21,298 nucleotides of DNA from CAZKNJ01 sp964554185 (GTDB taxonomy: Bacteria > 4484-113), in contig CAZKNJ010000030.1 of the NCBI GenBank assembly GCA_964554185.1, positions 1-21,298 on the forward strand, given 5' to 3'. Positions 1-7,415 of the stretch are shown piece by piece (the first letter of the stretch is position 1; each line of letters starts with the position of its first letter). The position numbers and the translations under genes were made by a program. The notes below the pieces were generated by a model, which saw only the letters and a list, made by a program, of their open reading frames with translations, was not told the origin of the DNA and made no database searches.

Positions 1-21
1 AGCGAAGCGCGCGGTTTCGCT
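1..21. other. possible hairpin downstream of the SMR-type gene
   Basis: The first 21 bases hold AGCGAA and TTCGCT as inverted arms around a GC-rich loop. They lie 14 bases past the stop codon of the minus-strand gene that ends at 36, so this could be a transcript-end hairpin. No U-run is visible because the window is cut here. Weak call. Confidence 0.25.
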
Positions 22-35
22 GGCGTTTCCATCGC

Positions 36-404
36 TTACCGCCCCAAGTGGATGACGATGATGCCGGCGACTACCAGCACCGCGCCGATGAGCTTGGTGA
101 GCGTAATCGGTTCGGCGAAGAGGAAGTAGCTGCCGACGAAGATGATGATGTAGGACAGCGCGACCATGGGGTAGGCCACGGTAAGCGGCGTTTCCCGCAG
201 CGCGGCAATCCATAAGAGCGCGCTGACCGCGAAGAGGACGAAGGCGGCGAGGATGGTGGGGCTGGTGAAAACGCTGAGCAGCCAGCGCCCCAGGCCGGCC
301 TGGGAGGGCGCGGTGAGCACCCGCGCCACCTGGCGCAGCATCAGCTGCCCCACCGCTCCGAGGGTGATGGAAGTCAGCAGTATGGCCAGCAGGCGTGCGG
401 TCAT
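36..404 (-). CDS. SMR/EamA-type small membrane transporter, likely partner of the GT2 enzyme
   Basis: A 122-residue protein with four predicted membrane helices (about residues 3-22, 42-68, 74-94 and 101-120). The first helix carries a GAVGQLMLRQVA stretch and the last loop has an FAEPI motif, both typical of the small multidrug resistance / EamA superfamily, including the ArnE/ArnF-like undecaprenyl-sugar flippase subunits. The ATG at 402-404 overlaps the stop of the upstream glycosyltransferase by 4 bases (ATGA), so the two are co-translated. In the family, GT2 plus SMR pairs often make and flip a polyprenyl-phosphate sugar across the inner membrane. That role is inferred from the pairing; substrate unknown. 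Longer upstream readings in this frame run into the glycosyltransferase gene and are not supported. Confidence 0.8.
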   Translation of the reverse strand: MTARLLAILLTSITLGAVGQLMLRQVARVLTAPSQAGLGRWLLSVFTSPTILAAFVLFAVSALLWIAALRETPLTVAYPMVALSYIIIFVGSYFLFAEPITLTKLIGAVLVVAGIIVIHLGR

Positions 405-1189
405 TGACGTATTCCCCCGCGGCTGCGGGAGCATGCAAAGAGCTCGCGCAGCGTCAACACAGTATACCGCCAGATGGTCTGGGCAACCTTCATCTTGCTG
501 CGCCCGCGCTTTTCGTCGTAGCGCAGTGCGAACGGGACTTCGCCGATCTTCGCGCCCGACCGCGCGAGATGGATAAGCAGTTCCGCCTGGCAGGTGAAGC
601 CGTGCTCGGTGATGAGATTGCCGCCATACAGCTTTGAGGCCGTGCGCAGGGCCTCGCCCCGGTAAAGGCGGTAACCGCAGGTGTAATCGCGCACGCCGGG
701 CAGGCGGAAGAGCGAGCGCAGTCCGGTGGAGCAGGCGTGGGAGTAGAAGCGACGCGAGGCCGACAAGCCGGACTCGCTGCCGCCGGGCGCATAGCGCGAA
801 GCAATGACCACGTCCCACGAGTTCGGTTGCGCAGCGTTCAGCATTTGCGCCAGCAGCTCCGGCGGGTGCGTGTTGTCGCAGTCCATGGCGGCGAGCCAAT
901 CATCGGCGGCTGCGTGTTCCAGGAAGTGGCGCAGGCCCGTCTGCATAGCGCAGCCCAGGCCCCGGTTGCGCTCGTGCTGCACCAGCTCAACCGTAAACGA
1001 GCAATCGCCGGTGGCAGATGCTTCCGCCGCGATGTTGGCGCTGGCATCGGTGCTGCCGTCGTCCACGATGAGTGCAGCGAGGCCGTCCATCGCGTCGAGT
1101 TTGGCGGTAACGTCACGAAGGCGCGGCAGCAGCAACGGGAGGGCTTCCGCCTCGTTGTAGCAGGGAAGCAGCACCCACAGGCGCGGCAT
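401..1189 (-). CDS. GT2 family glycosyltransferase, DPM1-like (polyprenyl-phosphate sugar synthase type)
   Basis: 262 residues with a GT-A fold. Visible motifs: LPCYNEAEALP at residues 8-18, VDDGSTDAS at 42-50 (nucleotide-sugar binding), an MDCDNTH acidic metal-binding segment at 102-108, DVVIASRYAPGG at 126-137 and DYTCGYRLYR at 168-177. The order matches the DPM1-like branch of GT2, which moves a sugar from a nucleotide carrier to a polyprenyl phosphate at the cytoplasmic face of the membrane. No C-terminal membrane helix is obvious, so the downstream SMR-type gene could supply the membrane part. The ATG at 1187-1189 is chosen because the N-terminal motif starts right after it and the gene opposite (cstA) diverges from 1280. 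An extended -10 lies 5 nt upstream. The donor sugar is unknown. Confidence 0.88.
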   Translation of the reverse strand: MPRLWVLLPCYNEAEALPLLLPRLRDVTAKLDAMDGLAALIVDDGSTDASANIAAEASATGDCSFTVELVQHERNRGLGCAMQTGLRHFLEHAAADDWLAAMDCDNTHPPELLAQMLNAAQPNSWDVVIASRYAPGGSESGLSASRRFYSHACSTGLRSLFRLPGVRDYTCGYRLYRGEALRTASKLYGGNLITEHGFTCQAELLIHLARSGAKIGEVPFALRYDEKRGRSKMKVAQTIWRYTVLTLRELFACSRSRGGIRQ

Positions 1190-1194
1190 ATTCC

Positions 1195-1203
1195 AGTCTA
1201 GCA
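1195..1203 (-). promoter_or_regulatory. extended -10 (TGCTAGACT) for the glycosyltransferase gene
   Basis: On the minus strand TGC precedes TAGACT, ending 5 nt before the ATG. The same TGCTANAAT-like string precedes the genes starting at 6411, 12549, 18371 and 19793. The short spacing would give a leaderless or nearly leaderless transcript. No convincing -35. Confidence 0.4.
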
Positions 1204-1219
1204 CACGGAAGCCCGGTGG

Positions 1220-1225
1220 TATAAT
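1220..1225 (+). promoter_or_regulatory. -10 box (TATAAT) of cstA
   Basis: A consensus TATAAT lies 54 nt upstream of the cstA ATG, in the 90-bp divergent spacer. No good -35 at 17 bp. Predicted transcription start is near 1232, the first base of the hairpin that follows. Confidence 0.6.
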
Positions 1226-1231
1226 CGGCCT

Positions 1232-1249
1232 GCCGCGCCTCGGCGCGGC
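1232..1249 (+). promoter_or_regulatory. 5'-terminal hairpin of the cstA leader
   Basis: GCCGCGCC and GGCGCGGC form a perfect 8-bp stem (or 7 bp with a CTCG tetraloop) starting about 7 nt after the -10 box, hence at the predicted 5' end of the mRNA. A 5'-end stem of this kind can protect a transcript from decay; that role is inferred. Confidence 0.5.
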
Positions 1250-1279
1250 GCATCCGCCTGCAAGTCTGGAGGGAGATCC

Positions 1280-3073
1280 ATGAACGTCCTGTTGCTGTTC
1301 ATCATCGCTTTGGCGGTCTACGCCTTCGGCCAGTTCGTCTACGCCCGTTACATCACCCGGGCGTTTCCCGTGGACGATTCGCGCCCGACCCCGGCGCACA
1401 CCGAAGCCGACGAACGGGACTACATCCCCGCCCGTCCGGTGGTGCTGTTTTCGCACCACTTCGCCACCATTGCGGGCGCCGGCCCGATTGTGGGGCCGAC
1501 CATCGCCATCATCTACGGCTACGCGCCGGCGCTGCTGTGGGTCATCCTTGGCGCGGTGTTCATGGGCGCGGTGCACGACTACACCTCGCTGCTGGTGAGT
1601 CTGCGCGAGAAGGGGCGGAGCATCGCCGAGATCTCCGGCCACACCAGCGGGAAGTTGGGTTTCTTCCTCTACATCGTCTTCACCATCCTGCTCATCATCC
1701 TGGTGACGGCGGCGTTCCTCAACCTCTCGGTGGACGCGCTGATCAGCTACTATCCGGCGTCGGCGTTCCAGTTTGAGGGCGGCAGCGCCTTCCCGGTTCA
1801 TACCTTCCTCAAGGGTGGTGTGCTGCAGGTGCGCATCGGCGGCATCGCCACCACGAGCGTCATCATTATGACGGCGTTCGCGCCCATACTGGGCTACTTC
1901 CTGTGTAAGCGGCGGCTGAGCTCGGCGGTGGCCGTGCCCGTCGCCATCGTGGTCGCGGTGGCGTCGGTCTGGATCGGCCTCTACTACCCGGTGTCCTTCG
2001 GCGGGATGGAGGAATCCACTATCCGCCTGCTGTGGATGCTCATCCTGAGCGTTTACGTCTTCTTCGCCGCGGCCATCCCGGTGTGGCTCATTCTCCAGCC
2101 GCGCGATTTCGTGAACGCCTTCCTGCTCTATGGAGGTATCGCGCTCCTGACCTTGGCCGTGCTTCTTGGCGGCTTCCACGGGATGAACATGCACGGGATG
2201 AAGGCCTGGAATGTCGCCGAGGGCACGAAGTACCTCGGTTTCATCTGGCCCATTCTTTTCATCACCATCGCCTGCGGGGCTATTTCCGGCTTCCACTCGC
2301 TGGTGTCAACGGGCACCACCGCCAAGCAGTGCGAGCGCGAGCGCCACGCCGTGCGCATCGGCTACGGAGGGATGATTCTAGAGTCGATCCTCGCGGTGCT
2401 GGTTATCATCGCGCTGGTCGCGGGACTGGGATACGTTAGGTACATGCCGGTGGCTTTCCCCTCAGGCGGGGGGGGCAACTTTGTGCTGGCATTCGCCATG
2501 GCTATGGGCGGATTGCTGCAGAAAGGGCTGCAAATCCCCCTCTATATGGGAACAATCTTCGGTATTCTGATGTTGGAGGGCTTTCTCATCACCACGCTGG
2601 ACAGCGCGGTGCGGCTTAACCGCTACTTGCTGGAGGAGCTGTGGAAGTTCATCTTCGGCGACCGCACCCCGTGGCTGCTGCGCCAGCCCAACTTCAACGC
2701 GGCGATCTCCTGCGTGCTGATGTTCCTGCTGGCATTCAGCAACGGGGTGAAGGCCATCTGGCCGCTGTTCGGCACCGCCAACCAGATGATGGCGGCGCTG
2801 GCGCTCATCACCGTGTCGCTGTGGCTGCTCTACCGCGGCCGGCCGGCATGGTACACCATCTATCCCGCCATCTTCATGGTGGTCACTACGGTTGCATCAG
2901 TGATCATTATCACCTGGGGGAACCTGAGAAAGCTATCAGCGAGCTACTCGGGGAACACGCTCACGCTGGTGGTTTTTGGCGTGTTGCTGTTTATCTTTAG
3001 CCTGGGTGTGGTCTGGCTGGGTGTGTTGAAGGCGCTGGAGTTCCGGCGCGGCGTGCATACACGTCCGGCTTAA
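1280..3073 (+). CDS. cstA: carbon starvation protein CstA, short form (peptide or pyruvate uptake permease)
   Basis: 597 residues, very hydrophobic, many membrane helices. The conserved CstA block is at about residues 51-120 (PVVLFSHHFATIAGAGPIVG, then GAVHDYTSLL), and the C-terminal region has the conserved IWPLFGTANQMMAALAL segment. In E. coli CstA (about 700 aa) the protein is linked to peptide and pyruvate uptake in starved cells; this shorter form is common in anaerobes and deep-branching bacteria. The ATG at 1280 has a strong GGAGGGAG ribosome site 4-5 nt upstream. Expressed alone from its own promoter and diverging from the glycosyltransferase gene. No two-component sensor pair is adjacent, unlike in some CstA/BtsT systems. 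The last 34 bases, including the stop, are part of a 55-bp segment repeated after the assembly gap. Confidence 0.95.
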   Translation: MNVLLLFIIALAVYAFGQFVYARYITRAFPVDDSRPTPAHTEADERDYIPARPVVLFSHHFATIAGAGPIVGPTIAIIYGYAPALLWVILGAVFMGAVHDYTSLLVSLREKGRSIAEISGHTSGKLGFFLYIVFTILLIILVTAAFLNLSVDALISYYPASAFQFEGGSAFPVHTFLKGGVLQVRIGGIATTSVIIMTAFAPILGYFLCKRRLSSAVAVPVAIVVAVASVWIGLYYPVSFGGMEESTIRLLWMLILSVYVFFAAAIPVWLILQPRDFVNAFLLYGGIALLTLAVLLGGFHGMNMHGMKAWNVAEGTKYLGFIWPILFITIACGAISGFHSLVSTGTTAKQCERERHAVRIGYGGMILESILAVLVIIALVAGLGYVRYMPVAFPSGGGGNFVLAFAMAMGGLLQKGLQIPLYMGTIFGILMLEGFLITTLDSAVRLNRYLLEELWKFIFGDRTPWLLRQPNFNAAISCVLMFLLAFSNGVKAIWPLFGTANQMMAALALITVSLWLLYRGRPAWYTIYPAIFMVVTTVASVIIITWGNLRKLSASYSGNTLTLVVFGVLLFIFSLGVVWLGVLKALEFRRGVHTRPA

Positions 3074-3094
3074 GGACTGAGAGCCGGGCTATCA
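3040..3094 (+). repeat. 55-bp segment duplicated across assembly gap 1 (left copy)
   Basis: Identical over 55 bases to 3195-3249. It covers the last 34 bases of cstA and 21 bases beyond. The exact length equals a common assembler k-mer size, so this is most likely one genomic sequence written twice. Confidence 0.9.
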
Positions 3095-3194
3095 NNNNNN
3101 NNNNNNNNNNNNNNNNNNNNNNNNNNNNNNNNNNNNNNNNNNNNNNNNNNNNNNNNNNNNNNNNNNNNNNNNNNNNNNNNNNNNNNNNNNNNNN
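3095..3194. other. assembly gap 1 (100 N)
   Basis: Exactly 100 N, a conventional scaffold-gap length, flanked by an identical 55-bp string on both sides. Its real length may be zero or negative. Confidence 0.98.
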
Positions 3195-3249
3195 GTTCCG
3201 GCGCGGCGTGCATACACGTCCGGCTTAAGGACTGAGAGCCGGGCTATCA
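3195..3249 (+). repeat. 55-bp segment duplicated across assembly gap 1 (right copy)
   Basis: Identical to 3040-3094. If the copies are merged, the true spacer between the cstA stop and the etfB start is about 116 bp. Confidence 0.9.
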
Positions 3250-3256
3250 GCCCGGC
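3238..3256. repeat. palindrome downstream of cstA
   Basis: GCCGGGCT-ATC-AGCCCGGC, an 8-bp perfect stem with a 3-base loop. No T-run follows, so it is not a standard intrinsic terminator. It resembles the short palindromes after ilvE in size and design. The left contig ends inside this palindrome, which fits a multi-copy sequence. Confidence 0.55.
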
Positions 3257-3274
3257 GTACCCAGGCATGTGAGC

Positions 3275-3304
3275 TTGCCGCGGCTTCGTGAAATCTGTTA
3301 CTAT
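3275..3304 (+). promoter_or_regulatory. promoter of the etfBA operon
   Basis: TTGCCG at 3275-3280 and TACTAT at 3299-3304, separated by 18 bp, each with four of six consensus matches. Predicted leader about 34 nt before the etfB ATG. It lies just after the palindrome at 3238-3256. Confidence 0.5.
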
Positions 3305-3344
3305 ACAGCGCCGATTCGCATAACTACCGGGAAGGAGCTCTCGC

Positions 3345-4136
3345 ATGAACATTGTCGTACTGACCAAGCTCGCGCCGGATACGGAGGCCAGGCTCTCCAT
3401 ATCCGGCGACCGGGTTAACCTGGCCGGCGTGGATCTGGTGGTTAGCCCCTTTGACGAGTACGGGCTGGAAGAAGCCATCCGCATCAAGGAAGCCAATGAA
3501 GGAACCACGGTTCATGTGCTGATGGTCGGGCCGGAAGCAGGGCGCAAGCAGATTGTCAACTGCCTGGCGCTGGGCGCGGACGAAGCCATCATCGTGGATG
3601 ACGCGGCCACCGCCGGTAGTGACCCGCACTCGCTGGCGAAGGTGCTGGTGGCGGAGATCAAGAAGCTGGAGCCCACCATCGTGTTCGCCGGCAAGCAAGG
3701 CGTGGATTACGACTGGGGGCTCACCGCCATTGCGGTCGCCGCGCAGCTCGGCTGGCCTCATGTGGGAGTGGCAAAGGAGTTCAAAGCGGATTTCGGCGCC
3801 AAGACCTTCACGGCGGTATCCGAATCAGACGAGGGAGATATGACCTTCACCGGCGCGCTGCCGGCGGTGGTGACGGCGGAGAAGGGATTGAACACTCCGC
3901 GTTACGCCTCGCTCAAGGGCATCATGGGCGCCAAGAAAAAGCCGTTCAACGTGCGCAAGCTGGCGGACACCGGCGTGGACGCCGGGCAGGTGGGCGCAGC
4001 GGCGTCAACGGTGGAAGAAGTGAAGGCATCGCATCCGCCGGAGCGTCCCGCGGGGCGCATCATTGCGGGCGACGACCTGGCAGTGGTGGTGGCGGAACTG
4101 GTTAAGGCGTTGCGCGAAGAAGCGAGGGTTATCTAA
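3345..4136 (+). CDS. etfB: electron transfer flavoprotein, beta subunit
   Basis: 263 residues, the usual length. EtfB binds AMP and pairs with EtfA to form the soluble heterodimer that takes electrons from acyl-CoA or other flavin dehydrogenases. Seen: the N-terminal MNIVVLTKLAPD strand, PFDEYGLEEAIRIKE at 35-49, NCLALGADEAIIVDD at 72-86, GVDYDWG at 119-125 and the ETF-beta signature LPAVVTAEKGLNTPRYASLK at 172-191 followed by IMGAKKKP. The AAGGAG ribosome site at 3332-3337 fixes the ATG. The next gene, etfA, starts 10 bases after the stop. No acyl-CoA dehydrogenase, ETF-quinone oxidoreductase or FixCX gene is nearby, so the electron donor and acceptor are unknown. Confidence 0.96.
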   Translation: MNIVVLTKLAPDTEARLSISGDRVNLAGVDLVVSPFDEYGLEEAIRIKEANEGTTVHVLMVGPEAGRKQIVNCLALGADEAIIVDDAATAGSDPHSLAKVLVAEIKKLEPTIVFAGKQGVDYDWGLTAIAVAAQLGWPHVGVAKEFKADFGAKTFTAVSESDEGDMTFTGALPAVVTAEKGLNTPRYASLKGIMGAKKKPFNVRKLADTGVDAGQVGAAASTVEEVKASHPPERPAGRIIAGDDLAVVVAELVKALREEARVI

Positions 4137-4146
4137 GGAGCTCACC

Positions 4147-5103
4147 ATGGCGAAGACACTTATCTACTTTGAAACCAAAGGCGACAGCCTGAAGAAAGTT
4201 TCATACGAAATGCTCACTGCAGCCAAGCAGCTCGGCGGCGAAGTTGCGGGAGTGGTCTCTACGAGCAGCGAGGCAGCACTCGGTGCCGCTTGCGCGATGG
4301 GGCTTACGAAACTGTGGAACTTGGCCCCGGCGGAGGGGAAGCTCTATGCGGCGGAGGCTTTTGCCGCCGAACTGAAGAAGCTGGCAGAGGCGGAGCAGCC
4401 GGACTACGTGCTGTTCGGCCAAACCACCATCGGCCGCGACCTGGCGGCGCGGTTCGCCGCCGAAAGCGGCTACGGCTTCATCAACGACATCACCGGCATT
4501 GAGGCGGGCGAGCCGCCCACCTTCACCAAGCCGCTGTATGCGGGTAAGGCCATCGGGCAGTTCCGGTTCAAGGGCGAGCCGCCGCACGTGTTGACCATCC
4601 GCCCGAACATCTTTGCGGTCGCGGAAGCGGCAGGCGGGTCGGTGGCAGCGGAGACGGTGCAGCCCGATTTCAGCGCGGCGCGGTCGGTGCTCACGGCGAT
4701 TGCCGAGAAGGCGGCGGGCACCGTGGACCTGCGGGAGGCCAGCATCATCATCTCCGGCGGGCGCGGCCTCGGCGACGCCTCGAACTTCCAACTGCTCTAC
4801 GATTTCGCGGAGAAACTGGGCGCGGCGGTCGGTGCCTCGCGCGCGGTGGTGGACGAAGGCTGGATTGATCACGCCAACCAGGTCGGCCAGACCGGCAAGA
4901 CGGTGAACCCGGCGCTCTACATCGCCTGCGGCATCTCCGGCGCGATCCAGCACCTTGCGGGGATGCAGACCAGCAAGTGCATCGTGGCCATCAACACCAA
5001 CGAGGGCGCGCCCATCTTCAAGGTGGCGGACTTCGGCATCGTGGGCGACTGCAAAGAGGTTATTCCGCTGCTGCAGACGGAGCTGCTGAAGGCGCTGTCT
5101 TAG
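4147..5103 (+). CDS. etfA: electron transfer flavoprotein, alpha subunit
   Basis: 318 residues. The N-terminal alpha/beta domain (to about 190) is followed by the FAD-binding domain: SGGRGLG at 203-209, VGASRAVVDEGWI at 228-240, QVGQTGKTV at 245-253, GISGAIQHLAGM at 262-273 and INTNEGAPIFKVADFGIVGD at 282-301. These residues hold the FAD used for single-electron shuttling from dehydrogenases. The start is the ATG at 4147, preceded by AAGGAG at 4135-4140, which overlaps the etfB stop codon; an upstream in-frame extension would run into etfB and lacks a ribosome site. Translationally coupled with etfB. The operon ends 21 bp from the convergent acyltransferase gene, with no clear terminator between. 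Confidence 0.96.
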   Translation: MAKTLIYFETKGDSLKKVSYEMLTAAKQLGGEVAGVVSTSSEAALGAACAMGLTKLWNLAPAEGKLYAAEAFAAELKKLAEAEQPDYVLFGQTTIGRDLAARFAAESGYGFINDITGIEAGEPPTFTKPLYAGKAIGQFRFKGEPPHVLTIRPNIFAVAEAAGGSVAAETVQPDFSAARSVLTAIAEKAAGTVDLREASIIISGGRGLGDASNFQLLYDFAEKLGAAVGASRAVVDEGWIDHANQVGQTGKTVNPALYIACGISGAIQHLAGMQTSKCIVAINTNEGAPIFKVADFGIVGDCKEVIPLLQTELLKALS

Positions 5104-5124
5104 CATCGGTTCACGACGAATGGT

Positions 5125-6411
5125 CTACGAGGCGGAGACGCTGAGCGGAGCTGACAGCCCGGCCATCCCTGCGAGCATTTCGCGCACTTTTGCTTCCAGC
5201 GCTAGCGTGGTTTCGCGGACGGTGGCCTGCGGATCGCGACGGTAGCTCTCCAGGTCATTGGCCAGGTTCATCGGCTCGCCGACCTGGATATAGACCTTGC
5301 GCGGGCTCCTGGTCTTCCTGCGGTTGAACACCTCCACCTCCAGCCGCCCAACTACATCCAGAAAGCTCTCGGGTGAGATAACGTCCTCGTCGTCGTCATC
5401 ACTGACCGATAGCGCGATGAACTCCATCACCCGGTCCAGTTCGCGGGCGAGCCTGCGGGCCTCTTTCTGCTCGCGCTCCTGCAATTTCCGCTCGTACTCG
5501 GAAGCAGCCGGTTCACCTTGAGCGATGCGCTCGATAGTGTTGTAGAGAGCCCTCATCCGGCCATGCAACGGCTGGCCGGACGGCAGGTCAACTCCCAGCT
5601 TCTCCGCAACCTGAGCAACAATCAGCTCCTTGAGGTACTGCAGCCGCTCGTTTAGCCCGGCGTCCGGACGCGGCTGGACACCGTACTTCTTCTCGTTTAC
5701 GCTGAGCACTACTTCACCGGCGCGGCGAAGCCGGTCGTAGCACGTTGCAGTGGCAGGCATGGGGTGCAGCGAGAGCCCTTGCTCGAGGCGGGACAGGGAG
5801 AGGTCTATTTCGCGCCGCATATCTGCTGCATAGACATACTTGATGGCGATGGGCACAAGGTAGAGCGGTGGGGGCGCACCTTCTTTGCCCAGGTCATCGA
5901 GCGCGGAAAAGGCGAAGCGCGCTGCCCCCTCGCGGAACGGCATGACCACGTCGTGCAACCAGTGGTTCAAACCCTCGGGGAAGATGACCAGCCAGCGCTT
6001 CCCCTCCAGAAGCAACCGGTGGGTTGTATCAAACGAGTCAGTGTCGCGGGTGCCGCGAATCACTGAATAGGCACCGAGCCGTTGCACTGTCCAGGCTGAC
6101 CATGAAGGAATCTTCTCGAAGACCTCCTGCGCGGCCAGGTAGTTGAAATCGTCGCCCAGGAGCTTCGACAGATGGAATAGGATATGCGGGTCCAGGGACG
6201 GATGATTCGGCGTGAGGATAGCCCGCTGGCCTCGCAGCGCGCCCAGGCGCTCAAGTCCGTCCCCTCTCACCTCTACTGCGACCACGCCAAGACACTGCTT
6301 CAGTATCACCGGAAGAAAGAGCCTCGCCAATCCGATGATGAACGGGTTGTTCATTGGAGGGCGGAATCTGAAGGCCCTCTCCTTGTCCGAAGCCCTTTCG
6401 TGGATTTGCAT
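5125..6411 (-). CDS. PlsC-like phospholipid/glycerol acyltransferase domain protein
   Basis: 428 residues. The N-terminal half holds a PlsC-type acyltransferase domain: NHPSLDP at residues 69-75 (block I), GAYSVIRGTRDTDSF at about 113-127 (block II), FPEG at 144-147 (block III) and LVPIAIKY (block IV). Such enzymes transfer fatty acyl groups to lysophospholipid-like acceptors at the membrane. The usual block I pattern is H-x4-D, but here H and D are separated by only three residues. The C-terminal half has a charged, probably helical region and an acidic SDDDDED stretch not typical of simple PlsC. The start at 6409-6411 is preferred over an ATG at 6454-6456, because the latter lies within an extended -10 (TGCTAGAAT). 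The substrate cannot be told from sequence. Confidence 0.82.
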   Translation of the reverse strand: MQIHERASDKERAFRFRPPMNNPFIIGLARLFLPVILKQCLGVVAVEVRGDGLERLGALRGQRAILTPNHPSLDPHILFHLSKLLGDDFNYLAAQEVFEKIPSWSAWTVQRLGAYSVIRGTRDTDSFDTTHRLLLEGKRWLVIFPEGLNHWLHDVVMPFREGAARFAFSALDDLGKEGAPPPLYLVPIAIKYVYAADMRREIDLSLSRLEQGLSLHPMPATATCYDRLRRAGEVVLSVNEKKYGVQPRPDAGLNERLQYLKELIVAQVAEKLGVDLPSGQPLHGRMRALYNTIERIAQGEPAASEYERKLQEREQKEARRLARELDRVMEFIALSVSDDDDEDVISPESFLDVVGRLEVEVFNRRKTRSPRKVYIQVGEPMNLANDLESYRRDPQATVRETTLALEAKVREMLAGMAGLSAPLSVSAS

Positions 6412-6427
6412 TATCCCTGGTCCCCCC

Positions 6428-6440
6428 GGCGCTTGGCGCC
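6428..6440 (-). promoter_or_regulatory. 5' hairpin in the acyltransferase leader
   Basis: GGCGC-CAA-GCGCC on the minus strand, beginning about 6 nt after the -10 box and so near the predicted mRNA 5' end. Same placement as the hairpin in the cstA leader. Confidence 0.4.
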
Positions 6441-6446
6441 AGACTG

Positions 6447-6455
6447 ATTCTAGCA
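6447..6455 (-). promoter_or_regulatory. extended -10 (TGCTAGAAT) of the acyltransferase gene
   Basis: Minus-strand TGC-TAGAAT. It overlaps a possible upstream ATG at 6454-6456 and thus argues for the downstream start at 6411. An identical 9-mer precedes ilvE at 19725. Confidence 0.55.
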
Positions 6456-6505
6456 TGTTGGGCTCACTGGTATAAACGGACTTCGCGCTCGCGCTGAGAC
6501 TGGGG

Positions 6506-6511
6506 TATCAT
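6506..6511 (+). promoter_or_regulatory. -10 box (TATCAT), leaderless type, for the GNAT gene
   Basis: TATCAT followed by 8 nt and the ATG at 6520. Transcription would start at or beside the start codon. No Shine-Dalgarno is present. Confidence 0.5.
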
Positions 6512-6519
6512 AGTCGGCT

Positions 6520-7407
6520 ATGCTCGTGCAGGCGAAAGACGCCGGGAAGGTCATCGCAGCAGTGGCGCCGGAGCGGGCGCACGCGTTCATTCTGCGCTAC
6601 TGGATGGAATCGTTCAGCCGTGAGGAGCCGCCGTCCAGCTTCCTGCTCACCGACGACCCGGAGAATCCCTCGTTGCTGGTGCTGCATTCCGGCGCGCAGA
6701 TATTCGCGCTGGCACGGCGGCTGGAGGGCTACAAACGAATGGCGGACGACCTGTTGCACGAGCGCATTGAGCAGGAGCCTGCTTGGCCGGACAAAGCTGT
6801 CACCCGGTCGTGGGAGCACTGGATGCTGGCGAAGGGGCTGTTTGTCAACAGCTCGCCGCTGGTGCTATGGGAGTTCATGATGTCAGCGGGTTTCGAGAGC
6901 CAGGACGATAACCACGCGCACCACGCATACCTATGGACGATCGAAGGCGAGCCGCGCTTCAGCCACCTGGTGAAGCATCCTTGCAGGCTGGGAGAGGGCG
7001 AGGAGCTGTGGGAGCATCTGCGCAAGGGCATTGCCTATGATGAGGAAGGAGAGTACGTGCGCAGTTGCATTCAGCGCGGCCCCAGCTTCGTCTGCGAAGT
7101 TGGCGGGGAGAAGGTCTGTTGGTCAGCCACTCACATGAACGGCACCATGGCGATGATCTATACGCCGCCGGAGCACCGCCGCAAGGGCTACGCCAAGTCG
7201 CTGGCGGCGTTCCAGATCGACTATATGCTGCGGGAGCATGGGGTGGCCTGTGCGCATGTCATCTCAACGAATGTGGAGAGCGCGCGGATGATGGAGTTCT
7301 TCGGCGCCAGGCGCATCCATGAGCCGTGCGTTTGGCGCGTCATCTATTACCCGGGCGAGGCGGAGAAAGCGCACCGGCGGGCGCAGGAGCGTAGCCGCGC
7401 GGAGTAA
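6520..7407 (+). CDS. GNAT family N-acetyltransferase
   Basis: 295 residues. The C-terminal part (about 175-275) is a GNAT domain: motif A MIYTPPEHRRKGYAKSLAA at 212-230, with the R/K-R-K-G-Y-A acetyl-CoA pyrophosphate loop, followed by NVESARMMEFFGARR at 251-265, the usual motif B. The N-terminal 170 residues are not recognised and may be a degenerate GNAT half or a substrate-recruiting domain. The target is unknown. The start is the ATG at 6520, with a -10 box 8 nt upstream and no ribosome site, so the mRNA looks leaderless. It diverges from the acyltransferase gene and converges with the lipoprotein gene, leaving only 8 bp between stops. Confidence 0.85.
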   Translation: MLVQAKDAGKVIAAVAPERAHAFILRYWMESFSREEPPSSFLLTDDPENPSLLVLHSGAQIFALARRLEGYKRMADDLLHERIEQEPAWPDKAVTRSWEHWMLAKGLFVNSSPLVLWEFMMSAGFESQDDNHAHHAYLWTIEGEPRFSHLVKHPCRLGEGEELWEHLRKGIAYDEEGEYVRSCIQRGPSFVCEVGGEKVCWSATHMNGTMAMIYTPPEHRRKGYAKSLAAFQIDYMLREHGVACAHVISTNVESARMMEFFGARRIHEPCVWRVIYYPGEAEKAHRRAQERSRAE

Positions 7408-7415
7408 AGCACGCG

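Noticed and set aside
1190..2296. N-terminal extension of the glycosyltransferase into the region opposite cstA
   Set aside because: The extension is Asp/His/Arg/Gly-rich low-complexity peptide typical of antisense frames, and the GT2 fold starts at the ATG at 1189.
3040..3249. Tandem duplication or insertion-element target site around gap 1
   Set aside because: Exact 55-base identity at both gaps in the window points to assembler k-mer overlap, not to a target-site duplication.
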